A stretch of DNA of 20,494 nucleotides from UBA1724 sp963632245 (GCA_963632245.1 CAVGTF010000025.1:1-20494), one strand, 5' to 3'. Shown: positions 1 through 8,085, counted from the stretch's first letter. The notes: a model not told the origin generated them from the sequence alone. Program-made: numbers and translations.

Positions 1-1057
1 GTACCGCATTGACGGCGTGCTCAACGAGGTGGAGGCGCCGCCGAAATACATGCAGAAGAAGATCATCAGCCGTCTGAAGCTCATGAGCGGCATGGACCTC
101 TCCGAGCACCGTATCCCCCAGGACGGCCGTATCCGCATCTCCGCCATGGGCCGTGAGCTGGACCTGCGTGTCTCCGATATCCCCACCATCTTCGGCGAAT
201 CCATCGTCATGCGTATTTTGGATAAGAGCGGCGTTATGCTGGGTATCTCGGAGCTAGGCTTCATGGACGACGACGTGAAGCTGATCTACAAGATCCTGAA
301 TCTCCCCGACGGGATCTTCCTGGTCACCGGGCCTACCGGTTCCGGCAAGACCACCTCCCTGTACTCCTTCCTCCACGAGCTCAATCAGCCCACCCGGAAG
401 ATCATCACCGCCGAAGACCCTGTGGAATACGAGCTCAGCGGCATCAACCAGGTGCAGGTGAACACGGAAGTGGGCCTCACCTTCGGCAGCGCTCTGCGAG
501 CCATGCTGCGTCAGGCACCAAACATCATCATGGTCGGTGAAATCCGTGATGCGGAGACTGGCACCATCGCCATCAACGCCGCACTCACCGGACACCTGGT
601 CTTCTCTACGCTGCACACCAACGACGCGCCCTCCGCAGTGCCCCGACTCATCGATATGGGCATCAAGCCCTTCCTCGTGGCATCCTCCCTCCGCGCAATC
701 ATGGCACAGCGACTCACCCGCCGCCTCTGCAAGAACTGCAAACGCCCCCATAAGCTCACCGACAACGAGCTGCAGGGCCTCGGCATCACCCGCGAATACG
801 CCGAACAGCAGAACTTCATGGAGCCCGTGGGATGCCCCGACTGCAACAAGGGATACCGCGGACGCATGGGCATCTACGAGATCTTCATCCTCGACAACTC
901 CATCGAGAACCTCATCTACGACCAGGCCGATGCCGGTATCATCAAGCGCCGCGCAAAGGAACTCGGCATGCGCGATCTGCGCGACGACGGCATCCGAAAG
1001 GCCGCCATGGGCGTCACCTCCATCAACGAGGTCCTCCGAATCACCGTCAGCGACTAA
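1..1057 (+). CDS. pilB: Type IV pilus extension ATPase, PilB/GspE family (5' end outside window)
   Basis: This is the catalytic half of a secretion/pilus motor ATPase that would power pilin polymerisation at the inner membrane. The frame is open to the left edge (first full codon at base 2), so the N-terminal part lies outside the window. Visible motifs are the arginine-rich segment ending HRIPQDGRIR, Walker A GPTGSGKT (from base 329), the Asp box TAEDPVEYEL, the Walker B/Glu region IIMVGEIRD, the His box TGHLVFSTLHTNDA and two CxxC pairs (CKNC, CPDC) forming the zinc site expected in PilB/GspE. One oddity is that the segment before Walker B reads LRQAPN where the family normally has LRQDPD. 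A second complete PilB follows 52 bases downstream, then pilT and pilC. GspE of a type II secretion system is the alternative, but PilT next door favours a pilus. Confidence 0.93.
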   Translation, partial: YRIDGVLNEVEAPPKYMQKKIISRLKLMSGMDLSEHRIPQDGRIRISAMGRELDLRVSDIPTIFGESIVMRILDKSGVMLGISELGFMDDDVKLIYKILNLPDGIFLVTGPTGSGKTTSLYSFLHELNQPTRKIITAEDPVEYELSGINQVQVNTEVGLTFGSALRAMLRQAPNIIMVGEIRDAETGTIAINAALTGHLVFSTLHTNDAPSAVPRLIDMGIKPFLVASSLRAIMAQRLTRRLCKNCKRPHKLTDNELQGLGITREYAEQQNFMEPVGCPDCNKGYRGRMGIYEIFILDNSIENLIYDQADAGIIKRRAKELGMRDLRDDGIRKAAMGVTSINEVLRITVSD

Positions 1058-1109
1058 GCGCCGCAGGAATCTCCCCCAAAAACTATTCATAACCCTCTGA
1101 TCTGATACG

Positions 1110-2840
1110 ATGTACGACAATAACGACATCACGCCGGAAGTCACCATGCTCTGGCAGATCCTCGTGAAGCGCAAGCTGGCCACCAAGGAGCAGCTGGAGG
1201 AGGTGCTGGAGGAAAGCCGGAATACCGGGCAGGACTTCCAGGAGGTCCTCTTCAACTACCAGATCATCGAAGAGGACCAGCTGCTGCAGCTCGTGGCACA
1301 GGAGCTCAGCACACAGTTCGTGGAACTCCACGTGAGCTCCATCGACAAGAATGTGGCCAAGGCGATCTCCCCCGAAATCGCACACACCTACAGCATCGTC
1401 CCCATCTACGAAGACGACGACACCCTCACCCTGGCCACCGACAAGCCCTTCGATACCAAGCTGGTGGATGAGCTGCACTTCGTGGTGGACAAGGAGTGCC
1501 GCATCGTGGTGGCGCGTCCCCGCGACATCATGGAGGCCATGGAGGCCTTCTATCCCGAGGGCGGCTCCTCCGTCAACGACATCATCAACGAACTGGTGGA
1601 GGAGCACAACGCCGCGGACAAGCTGGCGCAAAAGGACTACTCCCACGCCACCGACGCCGAGCTGCTGGCCGCCGCCAACGACACCCCCATCGTCAAATTC
1701 GTCAATGCGGTTCTGGGACAGGCCATTCGAGACAAGGCCTCCGATATCCACTTCGAGCCCTTCGCTGACGAATTCCGAATCCGCTACCGTATCGACGGTG
1801 ACCTCTACGAGATGGCGCCTCCCCCGAAGCACCTCTCCATCCCCGTCATCAGCCGCATCAAGGTCATGAGCGGCATGAACATCTCCGAGCGCCGCATCCC
1901 GCAGGATGGCCGTATCGAGCTACGCATCAACCGCAATCCCGTTGACCTGCGTGTCTCTACCCTGCCTACCCGCTACGGCGAATCCGTAGTGCTCCGAATC
2001 CTGGACCGCAGCGTGGTGAACTTGGATCTGGATGCGCTGGGAATGTCCGAGTCCACAGTCACCAACATCCGCAGGCTCATCAGCCGACCCAACGGCATCT
2101 TCCTGGTCACCGGACCTACCGGTTCCGGAAAGACCACTACCCTCTACTCCGGCATCAAGGAGCTCAATACCATCGAGGACAAGCTCCTCACCGTGGAAGA
2201 CCCTGTGGAATACAACATCGAGGGAATCCTCCAGGTGCCCGTCCACGAGGCCGTCGGCATGACCTTCGCCAGCGCACTGCGCGCCTTCCTGCGTCAGGAC
2301 CCCGACCGAATCATGGTGGGAGAAATCCGCGATAAGGAGACCGCCGAAATCGCCATCCAGGCATCCCTCACCGGACACCTGGTGCTCTCCACCCTCCATA
2401 CCAACGACGCCGCCGGCGCCGTCACCCGACTCATCGATATGGGCATCGAGCCCTTCTTGATCAGCTCCACCGTGGTCGGCGTCCTGGCACAGCGACTCAT
2501 CCGACGCTGCTGCCCGAACTGCAAGCAGCCCTACGATCCCACCGACACCGAGCTGGAGGCCTTCGGTATCACCCGCGAACAGCTCAACGGCCGGAAGTTC
2601 TACCAGGGTACCGGCTGCGACTACTGCAATGGCTCCGGATACAAGAAGCGAATCGGTATCTTCGAGCTGCTGCTGGTCACCCCCGAGATCCAGAGCATGA
2701 TCCATCGCCGCTGCCCCACCCAGGAGATCAAGAAGCAGGCCATGTCACAAGGCATGACCACCCTCCGACAGGACGGACTCCAGCACGTGCTCGAGGGCGT
2801 CACCAGCGCGAAGGAGGTCATCCAGTTCACCTTCGGCTGA
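1110..2840 (+). CDS. pilB: Type IV pilus assembly ATPase PilB (complete, second copy)
   Basis: A complete 576-residue PilB/GspE motor. Residues about 13-150 resemble the MshEN/T2SSE N-terminal domain (a coupling or c-di-GMP-binding type of domain in this family). Residues 190-576 are the ATPase: SDIHFEP (211-217), arginine-finger region to HRIPQ-like RRIPQDGR (261-268), Walker A GPTGSGKT (335-342), Asp box TVEDPVEYN (361-369), Walker B LRQDPDRIMVGEIRD (394-408), His box TGHLVLSTLHTNDA (421-434) and zinc cysteines CPNC (468-471) and CDYC (503-506). All key residues are present, unlike the preceding copy. I see no Shine-Dalgarno before the ATG at 1110. The ATG at 1146 (residue 13) is an alternative start lying just before the recognisable domain. 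Co-directional with pilT and pilC, probably one operon. Confidence 0.94.
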   Translation: MYDNNDITPEVTMLWQILVKRKLATKEQLEEVLEESRNTGQDFQEVLFNYQIIEEDQLLQLVAQELSTQFVELHVSSIDKNVAKAISPEIAHTYSIVPIYEDDDTLTLATDKPFDTKLVDELHFVVDKECRIVVARPRDIMEAMEAFYPEGGSSVNDIINELVEEHNAADKLAQKDYSHATDAELLAAANDTPIVKFVNAVLGQAIRDKASDIHFEPFADEFRIRYRIDGDLYEMAPPPKHLSIPVISRIKVMSGMNISERRIPQDGRIELRINRNPVDLRVSTLPTRYGESVVLRILDRSVVNLDLDALGMSESTVTNIRRLISRPNGIFLVTGPTGSGKTTTLYSGIKELNTIEDKLLTVEDPVEYNIEGILQVPVHEAVGMTFASALRAFLRQDPDRIMVGEIRDKETAEIAIQASLTGHLVLSTLHTNDAAGAVTRLIDMGIEPFLISSTVVGVLAQRLIRRCCPNCKQPYDPTDTELEAFGITREQLNGRKFYQGTGCDYCNGSGYKKRIGIFELLLVTPEIQSMIHRRCPTQEIKKQAMSQGMTTLRQDGLQHVLEGVTSAKEVIQFTFG

Positions 2841-2904
2841 TCCCGCTAACCCGCGGCCACACCCGCGAGACTCTTCCCACACTTTCCCTAGAAACCGAAT
2901 CTTC

Positions 2905-2910
2905 AGGAGA
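2905..2910 (+). promoter_or_regulatory. Shine-Dalgarno site of pilT
   Basis: AGGAGA lies 8 bases before the ATG at 2919. It supports this start. It also contrasts with the second pilB and pilC, which lack an obvious site. Confidence 0.7.
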
Positions 2911-2918
2911 CATACACC

Positions 2919-4046
2919 ATGCCCAGACTGGAAATGGCAGACCTGCTCGACCTGGTCCTCGAAGAAGGAGCCAGCGATCTTCACCTGCCCTGCTTCTGCC
3001 CGCCTACCCTCCGACTCCACGGCGAACTCACGCCCCTCGATGTGCCGCCCATGCAGCCCGAGGACACCGAGTACCTCATGAAGTCCATCACCAGTGAGGC
3101 AAACCAGCAGAAGCTCCAGCAGGACGGAACCGTCGACTTCGGCTTCGCCTTCGGCGACAAGGCGCGTTTCCGTGTCTCCGCCTTCCGCGCCCGTGGCAAT
3201 ATCGCCATGGTCCTGCGTACCATCTCCAACGACCTGCTGACGCTGGAGCAGATCGGCCTGCCCATGGCATGTAAGGACATCCTCTTCCGCCCCCGTGGAC
3301 TGGTCCTGGTCACCGGCCCCACCGGTTCCGGAAAGTCCACTACCCTGGCCTCCATGATCGATGTGATCAACCACGAGCGCAACGACCATATCATCACCAT
3401 CGAGGACCCCATCGAATTCTACCACACCAGCCGCAAGTGCGTGGTGACCCAGCGCGAGGTGCACAACGACGTGCCCTCCTTCGCGGACGCCATCCGACGC
3501 GCGCTGCGTCAGGACCCCGATGTGATTCTGGTGGGAGAAATGCGAGACAACGAGACCATCTCCGCCGCTATCACCGCGGCTGAAACTGGTCACTTGGTCT
3601 TCGGAACCCTGCATACCACCGGCGCCGCCGAAACCGTCGACCGTATCGTCGACTCCTTCCCCACCAACCAGCAGGCACAAATCCGTACCCAGCTGGCATC
3701 CACCCTCATCTGCGTGATCTCGCAGCTGCTGCTGAAGCGCATTGACAAGAAGGGCCGTATCGCCGCCTTCGAGGTCATGATCTCCACGCCCTCCATCCAG
3801 GCGCTGATCCGCGACGGAAAGACCTTCCGTATTACCTCCGATATCCAGACCGGTGCCAAATACGGCATGAATACCCTGGATACACACCTGCTCCAGCTCT
3901 ACAACCAGGGAAAGATCTCCTACGGTGACCTGATCACCAAGTGCCGCGACGCCGAGGGCGTGGTCCAGAAGATCCACGAACAGCTCAAGGAGAACAAGAA
4001 CTCCCTGAACCAGGCCACCGCCAACGCCGCCGCCAGACGGCAGTAG
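2919..4046 (+). CDS. pilT: Type IV pilus retraction ATPase PilT
   Basis: A 375-residue hexameric ATPase that depolymerises pili and drives twitching or DNA uptake in the families where it is known. Evidence: N-terminal ASDLHL (18-23), Walker A GPTGSGKS (133-140), Asp box ITIEDPIEF (159-167), Walker B region LRQDPDVILVGEMRD (196-210), His box TGHLVFGTLHTTGA (223-236), and a C-terminal SIQALIRDGKT segment (292-302) equivalent to the AIRNLIRE signature needed for retraction in studied PilT proteins. Unlike the PilB proteins it has no paired CxxC zinc site, as expected for PilT. Length fits the family. It lies 78 bases after pilB and 73 bases before pilC. PilU is the closest alternative, but a single copy next to pilC favours PilT. 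Confidence 0.95.
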   Translation: MPRLEMADLLDLVLEEGASDLHLPCFCPPTLRLHGELTPLDVPPMQPEDTEYLMKSITSEANQQKLQQDGTVDFGFAFGDKARFRVSAFRARGNIAMVLRTISNDLLTLEQIGLPMACKDILFRPRGLVLVTGPTGSGKSTTLASMIDVINHERNDHIITIEDPIEFYHTSRKCVVTQREVHNDVPSFADAIRRALRQDPDVILVGEMRDNETISAAITAAETGHLVFGTLHTTGAAETVDRIVDSFPTNQQAQIRTQLASTLICVISQLLLKRIDKKGRIAAFEVMISTPSIQALIRDGKTFRITSDIQTGAKYGMNTLDTHLLQLYNQGKISYGDLITKCRDAEGVVQKIHEQLKENKNSLNQATANAAARRQ

Positions 4047-4119
4047 GTTGGTTCCTCCTCACCTAAAAAAATCCCCTTTTCGATCCCCCTCTCTCGCCGA
4101 AAATCCCCCCTAAATCCCA

Positions 4120-5364
4120 ATGGCGAAATTTCAATACACCGCATACGACGACGCCGGAAAGCTGCGCAAGGGCGTCATCGAGGCCGAAGACGAGCAGGCC
4201 GCGACCATTCAGCTGAAGAACCAGGCGCTCTCCCCCACCAGCCTGACGACCATCGGCGGCGGCCAGAAGTCCAAGAAGGCCGGTTCCGGCGCGGGCTCGC
4301 TCTTTGGCCAGCCGAAGGTCCCCAAGAAGCACCTTTGCACCGCCACCCGTCAGTTGGCGACCCTGCTGGAAGCCGGTCTGCCGCTGGTCCGCGCATTGCG
4401 CACCCTCCAGCGTCAGGCGAAGGGCGTGCAGCCGGCCCTCTTCAAGGTCATGGGAAGCCTGGCCGACTCCGTGGAAGGCGGTTCCACCTTCTCCGAGGCC
4501 CTGGCCACCCACCCGAAGACCTTCGATAAGCTCTACGTCTCCATGGTCCGCGCGGGTGAGGCCTCCGGTGCCATGGAAATCGTCCTGAATCGTCTGGCGG
4601 AATTCATGGAAAAGAGCCAGCGCATCGCCGGCAAGGTGAAGTCGGCCATGGTCTACCCTATCGCCGTTCTGGTCATGGCACTGGGCATCACCGCCGGTCT
4701 GATGATCTTCATCATCCCGAAATTCGGACAGATGTTCGATGAAATGCTCCCCGGCGAAACCCTCCCCGGCATCACGCAGTTCGTCATCAGCTGCTCCAAT
4801 GCCATGCAGCACCACTTCCTCACCGTATTCCTATGCTTCATGGGATTCATCTTCGTCTTCAAACTCTTCCTGAAGACGAAAATCGGTACCTATCTCTGGG
4901 ACTTGATGGTCATTAAAATCCCCGCCATTAGCGGATTGGTCATCAAGAATATCTGCGCGCGCTTCGCCCGAACCCTGGGAACCCTGATGGGCTCCGGCGT
5001 CGCCGTCCTCTCCGCACTCATGATCGTCCGCGACACCGCCGGAAACGAACACTTCGCCCGCGCCATCGATACCGTCCATGACGCCGTCCGCGAAGGTGAA
5101 GGCATGACCAAGCCCCTGGAAAAGAGCGGATTGTTCCCGTTGATGCTCTGCTCCATGATCGAGGTCGGTGAAGAGACCGGTGCCCTGCCCGACATGCTGA
5201 ACCGCGTGGCGAATGTCTACGAGGAAGAGGTCGACCGCGCCGTGGAAGGCCTCACCGCACTGATCGAGCCTCTGATGATCATGTTCCTGGCTCTGATCAT
5301 CGGTACCATCGTTATCGCACTCTTCGCGCCGCTGGTGAAGATGATCGATAAGCTGGGCGGCTAA
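4120..5364 (+). CDS. pilC: Type IV pilus inner-membrane platform protein PilC
   Basis: A 414-residue PilC/GspF polytopic membrane protein forming the platform on which PilB and PilT act. It opens with the typical MAKFQYTAYDDAGK and has two homologous T2SSF domains. The first (about residues 73-200) includes RQLATLLEAGLPL and VRAGEASGAM and ends in a hydrophobic helix near 178-199. The second (about 276-405) includes FARTLGTLMGSGV and IEVGEETGAL and ends in a helix near 383-404. A further helix lies near 232-250. Length and three-helix layout match the family. It follows pilT, and a strong terminator starts 20 bases after the stop, so it looks like the last gene of the pilus operon. No clear Shine-Dalgarno precedes the ATG. 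Confidence 0.95.
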   Translation: MAKFQYTAYDDAGKLRKGVIEAEDEQAATIQLKNQALSPTSLTTIGGGQKSKKAGSGAGSLFGQPKVPKKHLCTATRQLATLLEAGLPLVRALRTLQRQAKGVQPALFKVMGSLADSVEGGSTFSEALATHPKTFDKLYVSMVRAGEASGAMEIVLNRLAEFMEKSQRIAGKVKSAMVYPIAVLVMALGITAGLMIFIIPKFGQMFDEMLPGETLPGITQFVISCSNAMQHHFLTVFLCFMGFIFVFKLFLKTKIGTYLWDLMVIKIPAISGLVIKNICARFARTLGTLMGSGVAVLSALMIVRDTAGNEHFARAIDTVHDAVREGEGMTKPLEKSGLFPLMLCSMIEVGEETGALPDMLNRVANVYEEEVDRAVEGLTALIEPLMIMFLALIIGTIVIALFAPLVKMIDKLGG

Positions 5365-5383
5365 AACCACCAAGACTCCTCCC

Positions 5384-5423
5384 GGGGAGAAGGGAAGATC
5401 CACTCTTCCCCTCTCCCCTTTTT
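5384..5423 (+). terminator. Rho-independent terminator after pilC
   Basis: A 15-base arm (5384-5398) pairs with 5404-5418 with a single central mismatch and a 5-base loop, followed by TTTTT (5419-5423). Position just after the pilC stop supports termination of the pilus operon before the metallopeptidase gene. Confidence 0.85.
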
Positions 5424-5445
5424 CTTTCCCCAGAAGACACCCAAT

Positions 5446-6384
5446 ATGCCCCTCGCACTGGACGAAAAGGTTCTGCAACGCATCCGACAGGAAGACCTGG
5501 ATACCCTCGTCGACCTGGATCGACGCGGCCTGACGCCCGCCCCCGGAGAGGACGCCGACGCCTTCGCGGCACGACTGCAGCGACTCGCAGAACGTCTCTC
5601 CCAATGGGAGGACGACCTCCGCACCGCCGGCAGGGCCTCGCTGGAGGGCATGACGTTGAAGCGCGAGGACGCCATTCCCGCAGAGGTGCTCGCTGCCTCC
5701 GGCAAGCGCACAAAGGGCCTCTATGGCTTCCAGTGCGATTGGGTGCCGGGATACTTCTGCAGCCCCTCCCATAGCTGGCTCTTCGGCGGATGCACCTTCT
5801 CCGCCCCGCCGGATCTCTTCACGGTCTTCATCATCAGCCAGAAGCTCCGCACAAAAAAACGCCACCTCTTCTACGACCGCGACGAGATCCTCTCCCACGA
5901 GCTCTGCCATGTGACACGCACCGGACTCCAAGCCACCGAGTTCGAAGAACACTTCGCATACCAGACCTCCACCGGCGCCTTCCGACGAAACTGGGGCGGG
6001 ATCATGCACAGCCAGTGGGACTCCTTCCTCTTCCTGGCACTCTGCCTGCTCCTCCCCATCGGACAACTCGTCCTGCCACAATTCGCACCATCACTCCCAC
6101 TGTGGCTGAACTGGATTCCACTCTTGGCCGCACTGGCATTCTTCGTCCTCCGACATCTCCGTAGCCGCAGGCACTTCCAAAGGGCCCTCCAGACTCTCCA
6201 AAAATACGCCTGCCACGGCGATGAACAAAAGGCACGGATCCTACTCTTCCACGCCACCGATCAGGAAATCCATGCCCTCGCAAAGCTATACGGGAAAGCC
6301 AACGGGGAAACACTATTCCACCAAACCCTCGACTCCTTCCCCAAAGACCTTCGCTGGAAAGTCGCTTTCCATAGAACCCGCTAG
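5446..6384 (+). CDS. Predicted membrane zinc metallopeptidase with HELCH motif, unknown role
   Basis: I do not recognise a named family for this 312-residue protein. It shows an HExxH zinc motif, HELCH (151-155), followed by glutamates at 165, 167 and 168 that could supply a third zinc ligand as in gluzincin-type peptidases. Two hydrophobic helices follow (about 194-213 and 218-237), then a basic, helical C-terminal part. The N-terminal 80 residues are charged and helix-prone. Cysteines at 97, 105 and 116 sit in an aromatic, glycine-rich stretch before the active site. There is no signal peptide, so the active site is probably on the cytoplasmic face. It starts 82 bases after pilC but beyond that gene's terminator, so it is probably transcribed separately. 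Peptidase activity is inferred from the motif only. Confidence 0.72.
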   Translation: MPLALDEKVLQRIRQEDLDTLVDLDRRGLTPAPGEDADAFAARLQRLAERLSQWEDDLRTAGRASLEGMTLKREDAIPAEVLAASGKRTKGLYGFQCDWVPGYFCSPSHSWLFGGCTFSAPPDLFTVFIISQKLRTKKRHLFYDRDEILSHELCHVTRTGLQATEFEEHFAYQTSTGAFRRNWGGIMHSQWDSFLFLALCLLLPIGQLVLPQFAPSLPLWLNWIPLLAALAFFVLRHLRSRRHFQRALQTLQKYACHGDEQKARILLFHATDQEIHALAKLYGKANGETLFHQTLDSFPKDLRWKVAFHRTR

Positions 6385-6397
6385 CGCGGATTCTATG
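6370..6397. other. Hairpin enclosing the metallopeptidase stop codon
   Basis: CATAGAA (6370-6376) pairs with TTCTATG (6391-6397) and CCGC (6378-6381) with GCGG (6386-6389), with one mismatch between the two stems. The 4-base loop holds the TAG stop codon. No T-run follows on the plus strand, so it is not a standard terminator. It may protect the 3' end or slow ribosomes. Confidence 0.5.
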
Positions 6398-6405
6398 TAA
6401 GTACT

Positions 6406-6429
6406 TAGCAATTAGCGACTAGTGGCTAG
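6406..6429 (+). repeat. TAG-type heptamer repeat after the metallopeptidase gene
   Basis: Three consecutive 7-base units, TAGCAAT, TAGCGAC and TAGTGGC, then a final TAG. Because 7 is not a multiple of 3, the TAG triplets fall in all three reading frames. A related array lies just after ribE at 12043-12060, in the same orientation relative to its gene. Confidence 0.7.
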
Positions 6430-6458
6430 TTATAAGGCACCACAGACGCCGCTTTAAC

Positions 6459-6500
6459 CTTCTACCTTCTCCCTTCTCCCTTCTCCCTTCTCCCTACTAC
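6459..6500 (+). repeat. CTTCTCC heptamer tandem repeat
   Basis: One CTTCTAC unit (6459-6465), four exact CTTCTCC units (6466-6493) and a degenerate CTACTAC (6494-6500). It lies in the 161-base gap between two convergent genes. It resembles the short tandem heptamer repeats known from some cyanobacterial and other genomes. No coding role is apparent. Confidence 0.85.
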
Positions 6501-6545
6501 CTTGATGGGGGACTCGCTGGAGTTAGCAAAAAACGCCCTGTGCCA

Positions 6546-7826
6546 TCAGTAATCCATCGCTCGAGGATCCAGCAGGAAATCGTAGACCCCCAAGTGGAGG
6601 ATCCCCTTCTCGTCATACCAGGGACTCTGCAGCGTTTTCGTAATCACCACCTTCCGGAAGTGATCATTGACGGCCAACAGGGGCCGCAACTCCTGCTTGC
6701 GCTTCTCCTCGTCGTCCATCCGCAACGCAACCTGCACATAGTACCGCCTCGATCCCGCATTCGCCACGAAATCGATCTCGGTCCTGACCATTTTGCGTTC
6801 CGCGTCCTCCAAGTGCATCACGCCCACATCCACAGCGAATCCCCGCGCGTGCAGTTCGTTGAAGACGATATTCTCCAGCAAATGAGTCTCCTCCTGCTGC
6901 CGGAAGTTGAGGCGCGCATTGCGCAATCCCACATCCGTGCAATAGAACTTCAGGGGAGACTCGAAATACTTCCGACCCTTCACGTCGTAACGCAGGGCGC
7001 CACGGAACAGAAAAGAATCCTTCAACGCCTCCAAATAGCTCGCGGTGGTGGTGTGGGTGACCTTCAGCCTCTGCACGCTGGCGAGGGTATTGACGATTTT
7101 GCTCACATTGGTCAAAGAGCCAATGGAAGAGCAGAGGCTATCAGTCAGCTCCGACAGCACATGGGGCAGCGAAAAGTCGTACCTTTCTAGGATATCCCGG
7201 AAGTAGACCTCCTCAAAAAGGCGAGAGAGATAGCGTTGCTTCGCCTGGTCGTCCTTCTGAGAAAGCACCAACGGCATGCCACCATATCGGCAGTACTCCT
7301 CGAAGGACTCCGCACGCTCGCCACCCACAGCAGAATGATATTCCGCAAAAGAAAGGGGATTTACCTCCACTACATCACCACGACCCCGGAACGCCGTCAT
7401 GACATCCTTGGAGAGCATCTTGGAGTTGCTGCCAGTGACATAGATATCCACATTCCCCAGCTGCAACAGACCATTCAAAACGCCGTAGAGGCGGACATCC
7501 TCCGAGGGATGGCGCAACTCCTCCCGGGGAATCGCATACTGGATCTCGTCCAGCAACACATAAAAGACCTCCTTGCTGTCCGTAATCCGCCCCCGAAGAT
7601 AGTCCCATAACGCCTCCGGCGAACGATATACACGGTTCTCCTCGCTGTCCAGAGCAAGAGTCACAATCCGCTCCTCCGGAATGCCCTCCCCCAAAAGGCG
7701 CTCCCGAAAGAGACGGAAGAGCAAAAAGCTCTTGCCACACCGACGCAACCCACAAACCACCTTGATCAGACCATTCTCACGACGGTCCAATAACTGCTGC
7801 AAATACCTGTCACGGGGAATAATCAT
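6546..7826 (-). CDS. AAA ATPase with C-terminal DUF4143 domain
   Basis: A 426-residue member of the AAA_14/DUF4143 ATPases, a family common in anaerobes and usually present in many copies, with no settled function. Walker A is GLRRCGKS (26-33), Walker B VFYVLLDE (87-94) and the sensor-like VTGSNSKML (130-138). The C-terminal domain ends with EIDFV and YYVQVA segments that resemble a PD-(D/E)xK nuclease-like fold, as described for DUF4143. Length is normal for the family. The gene is transcribed alone. A hypothetical promoter sits close to the ATG (see separate entry), the upstream gap is AT-rich compared with the surroundings, and heptamer repeats lie just beyond its stop. This setting is compatible with horizontal acquisition, but nothing proves it. 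Confidence 0.88.
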   Translation of the reverse strand: MIIPRDRYLQQLLDRRENGLIKVVCGLRRCGKSFLLFRLFRERLLGEGIPEERIVTLALDSEENRVYRSPEALWDYLRGRITDSKEVFYVLLDEIQYAIPREELRHPSEDVRLYGVLNGLLQLGNVDIYVTGSNSKMLSKDVMTAFRGRGDVVEVNPLSFAEYHSAVGGERAESFEEYCRYGGMPLVLSQKDDQAKQRYLSRLFEEVYFRDILERYDFSLPHVLSELTDSLCSSIGSLTNVSKIVNTLASVQRLKVTHTTTASYLEALKDSFLFRGALRYDVKGRKYFESPLKFYCTDVGLRNARLNFRQQEETHLLENIVFNELHARGFAVDVGVMHLEDAERKMVRTEIDFVANAGSRRYYVQVALRMDDEEKRKQELRPLLAVNDHFRKVVITKTLQSPWYDEKGILHLGVYDFLLDPRAMDY

Positions 7827-7841
7827 GGCTTCTCAATGAAA

Positions 7842-7871
7842 ATTATATGAGAAATCTAACTAAATTTCCAA
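7842..7871 (-). promoter_or_regulatory. Candidate sigma-70-type promoter of the AAA ATPase gene
   Basis: On the minus strand TTGGAA (7866-7871) and a perfect TATAAT (7842-7847) are separated by 18 bases. Transcription would begin roughly 8-10 bases before the ATG at 7826, giving a very short leader without a clear Shine-Dalgarno. Confidence 0.5.
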
Positions 7872-8085
7872 TAACATACACCGTCACGGGAATTTCGCCA
7901 TTCTCCACCTAAAATCCACATGGGAAATGCCAAAATCACCCACCCATAAAAACTATCACTGAAAATTTACACAGAAATCCGTAGAAATTTCCAGTCACAA
8001 TTTTCCTTCCTCCTTGCCGCAAGGCAAGCCCCGGCGTAGCCGAGCACAGCAAGACGAAGCCGGGCGCACTCCTTCCTCCCTTTTT

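Noticed and set aside
1..5364. Type II secretion operon (gspE, gspF)
   Set aside because: GspE and GspF are homologous to PilB and PilC, but a clear PilT with the retraction signature lies between them, which type II systems lack.
6546..7826. Toxin-antitoxin or defence ATPase
   Set aside because: The DUF4143 ATPase has no small partner gene and no other defence gene nearby; a defence role would be a guess.
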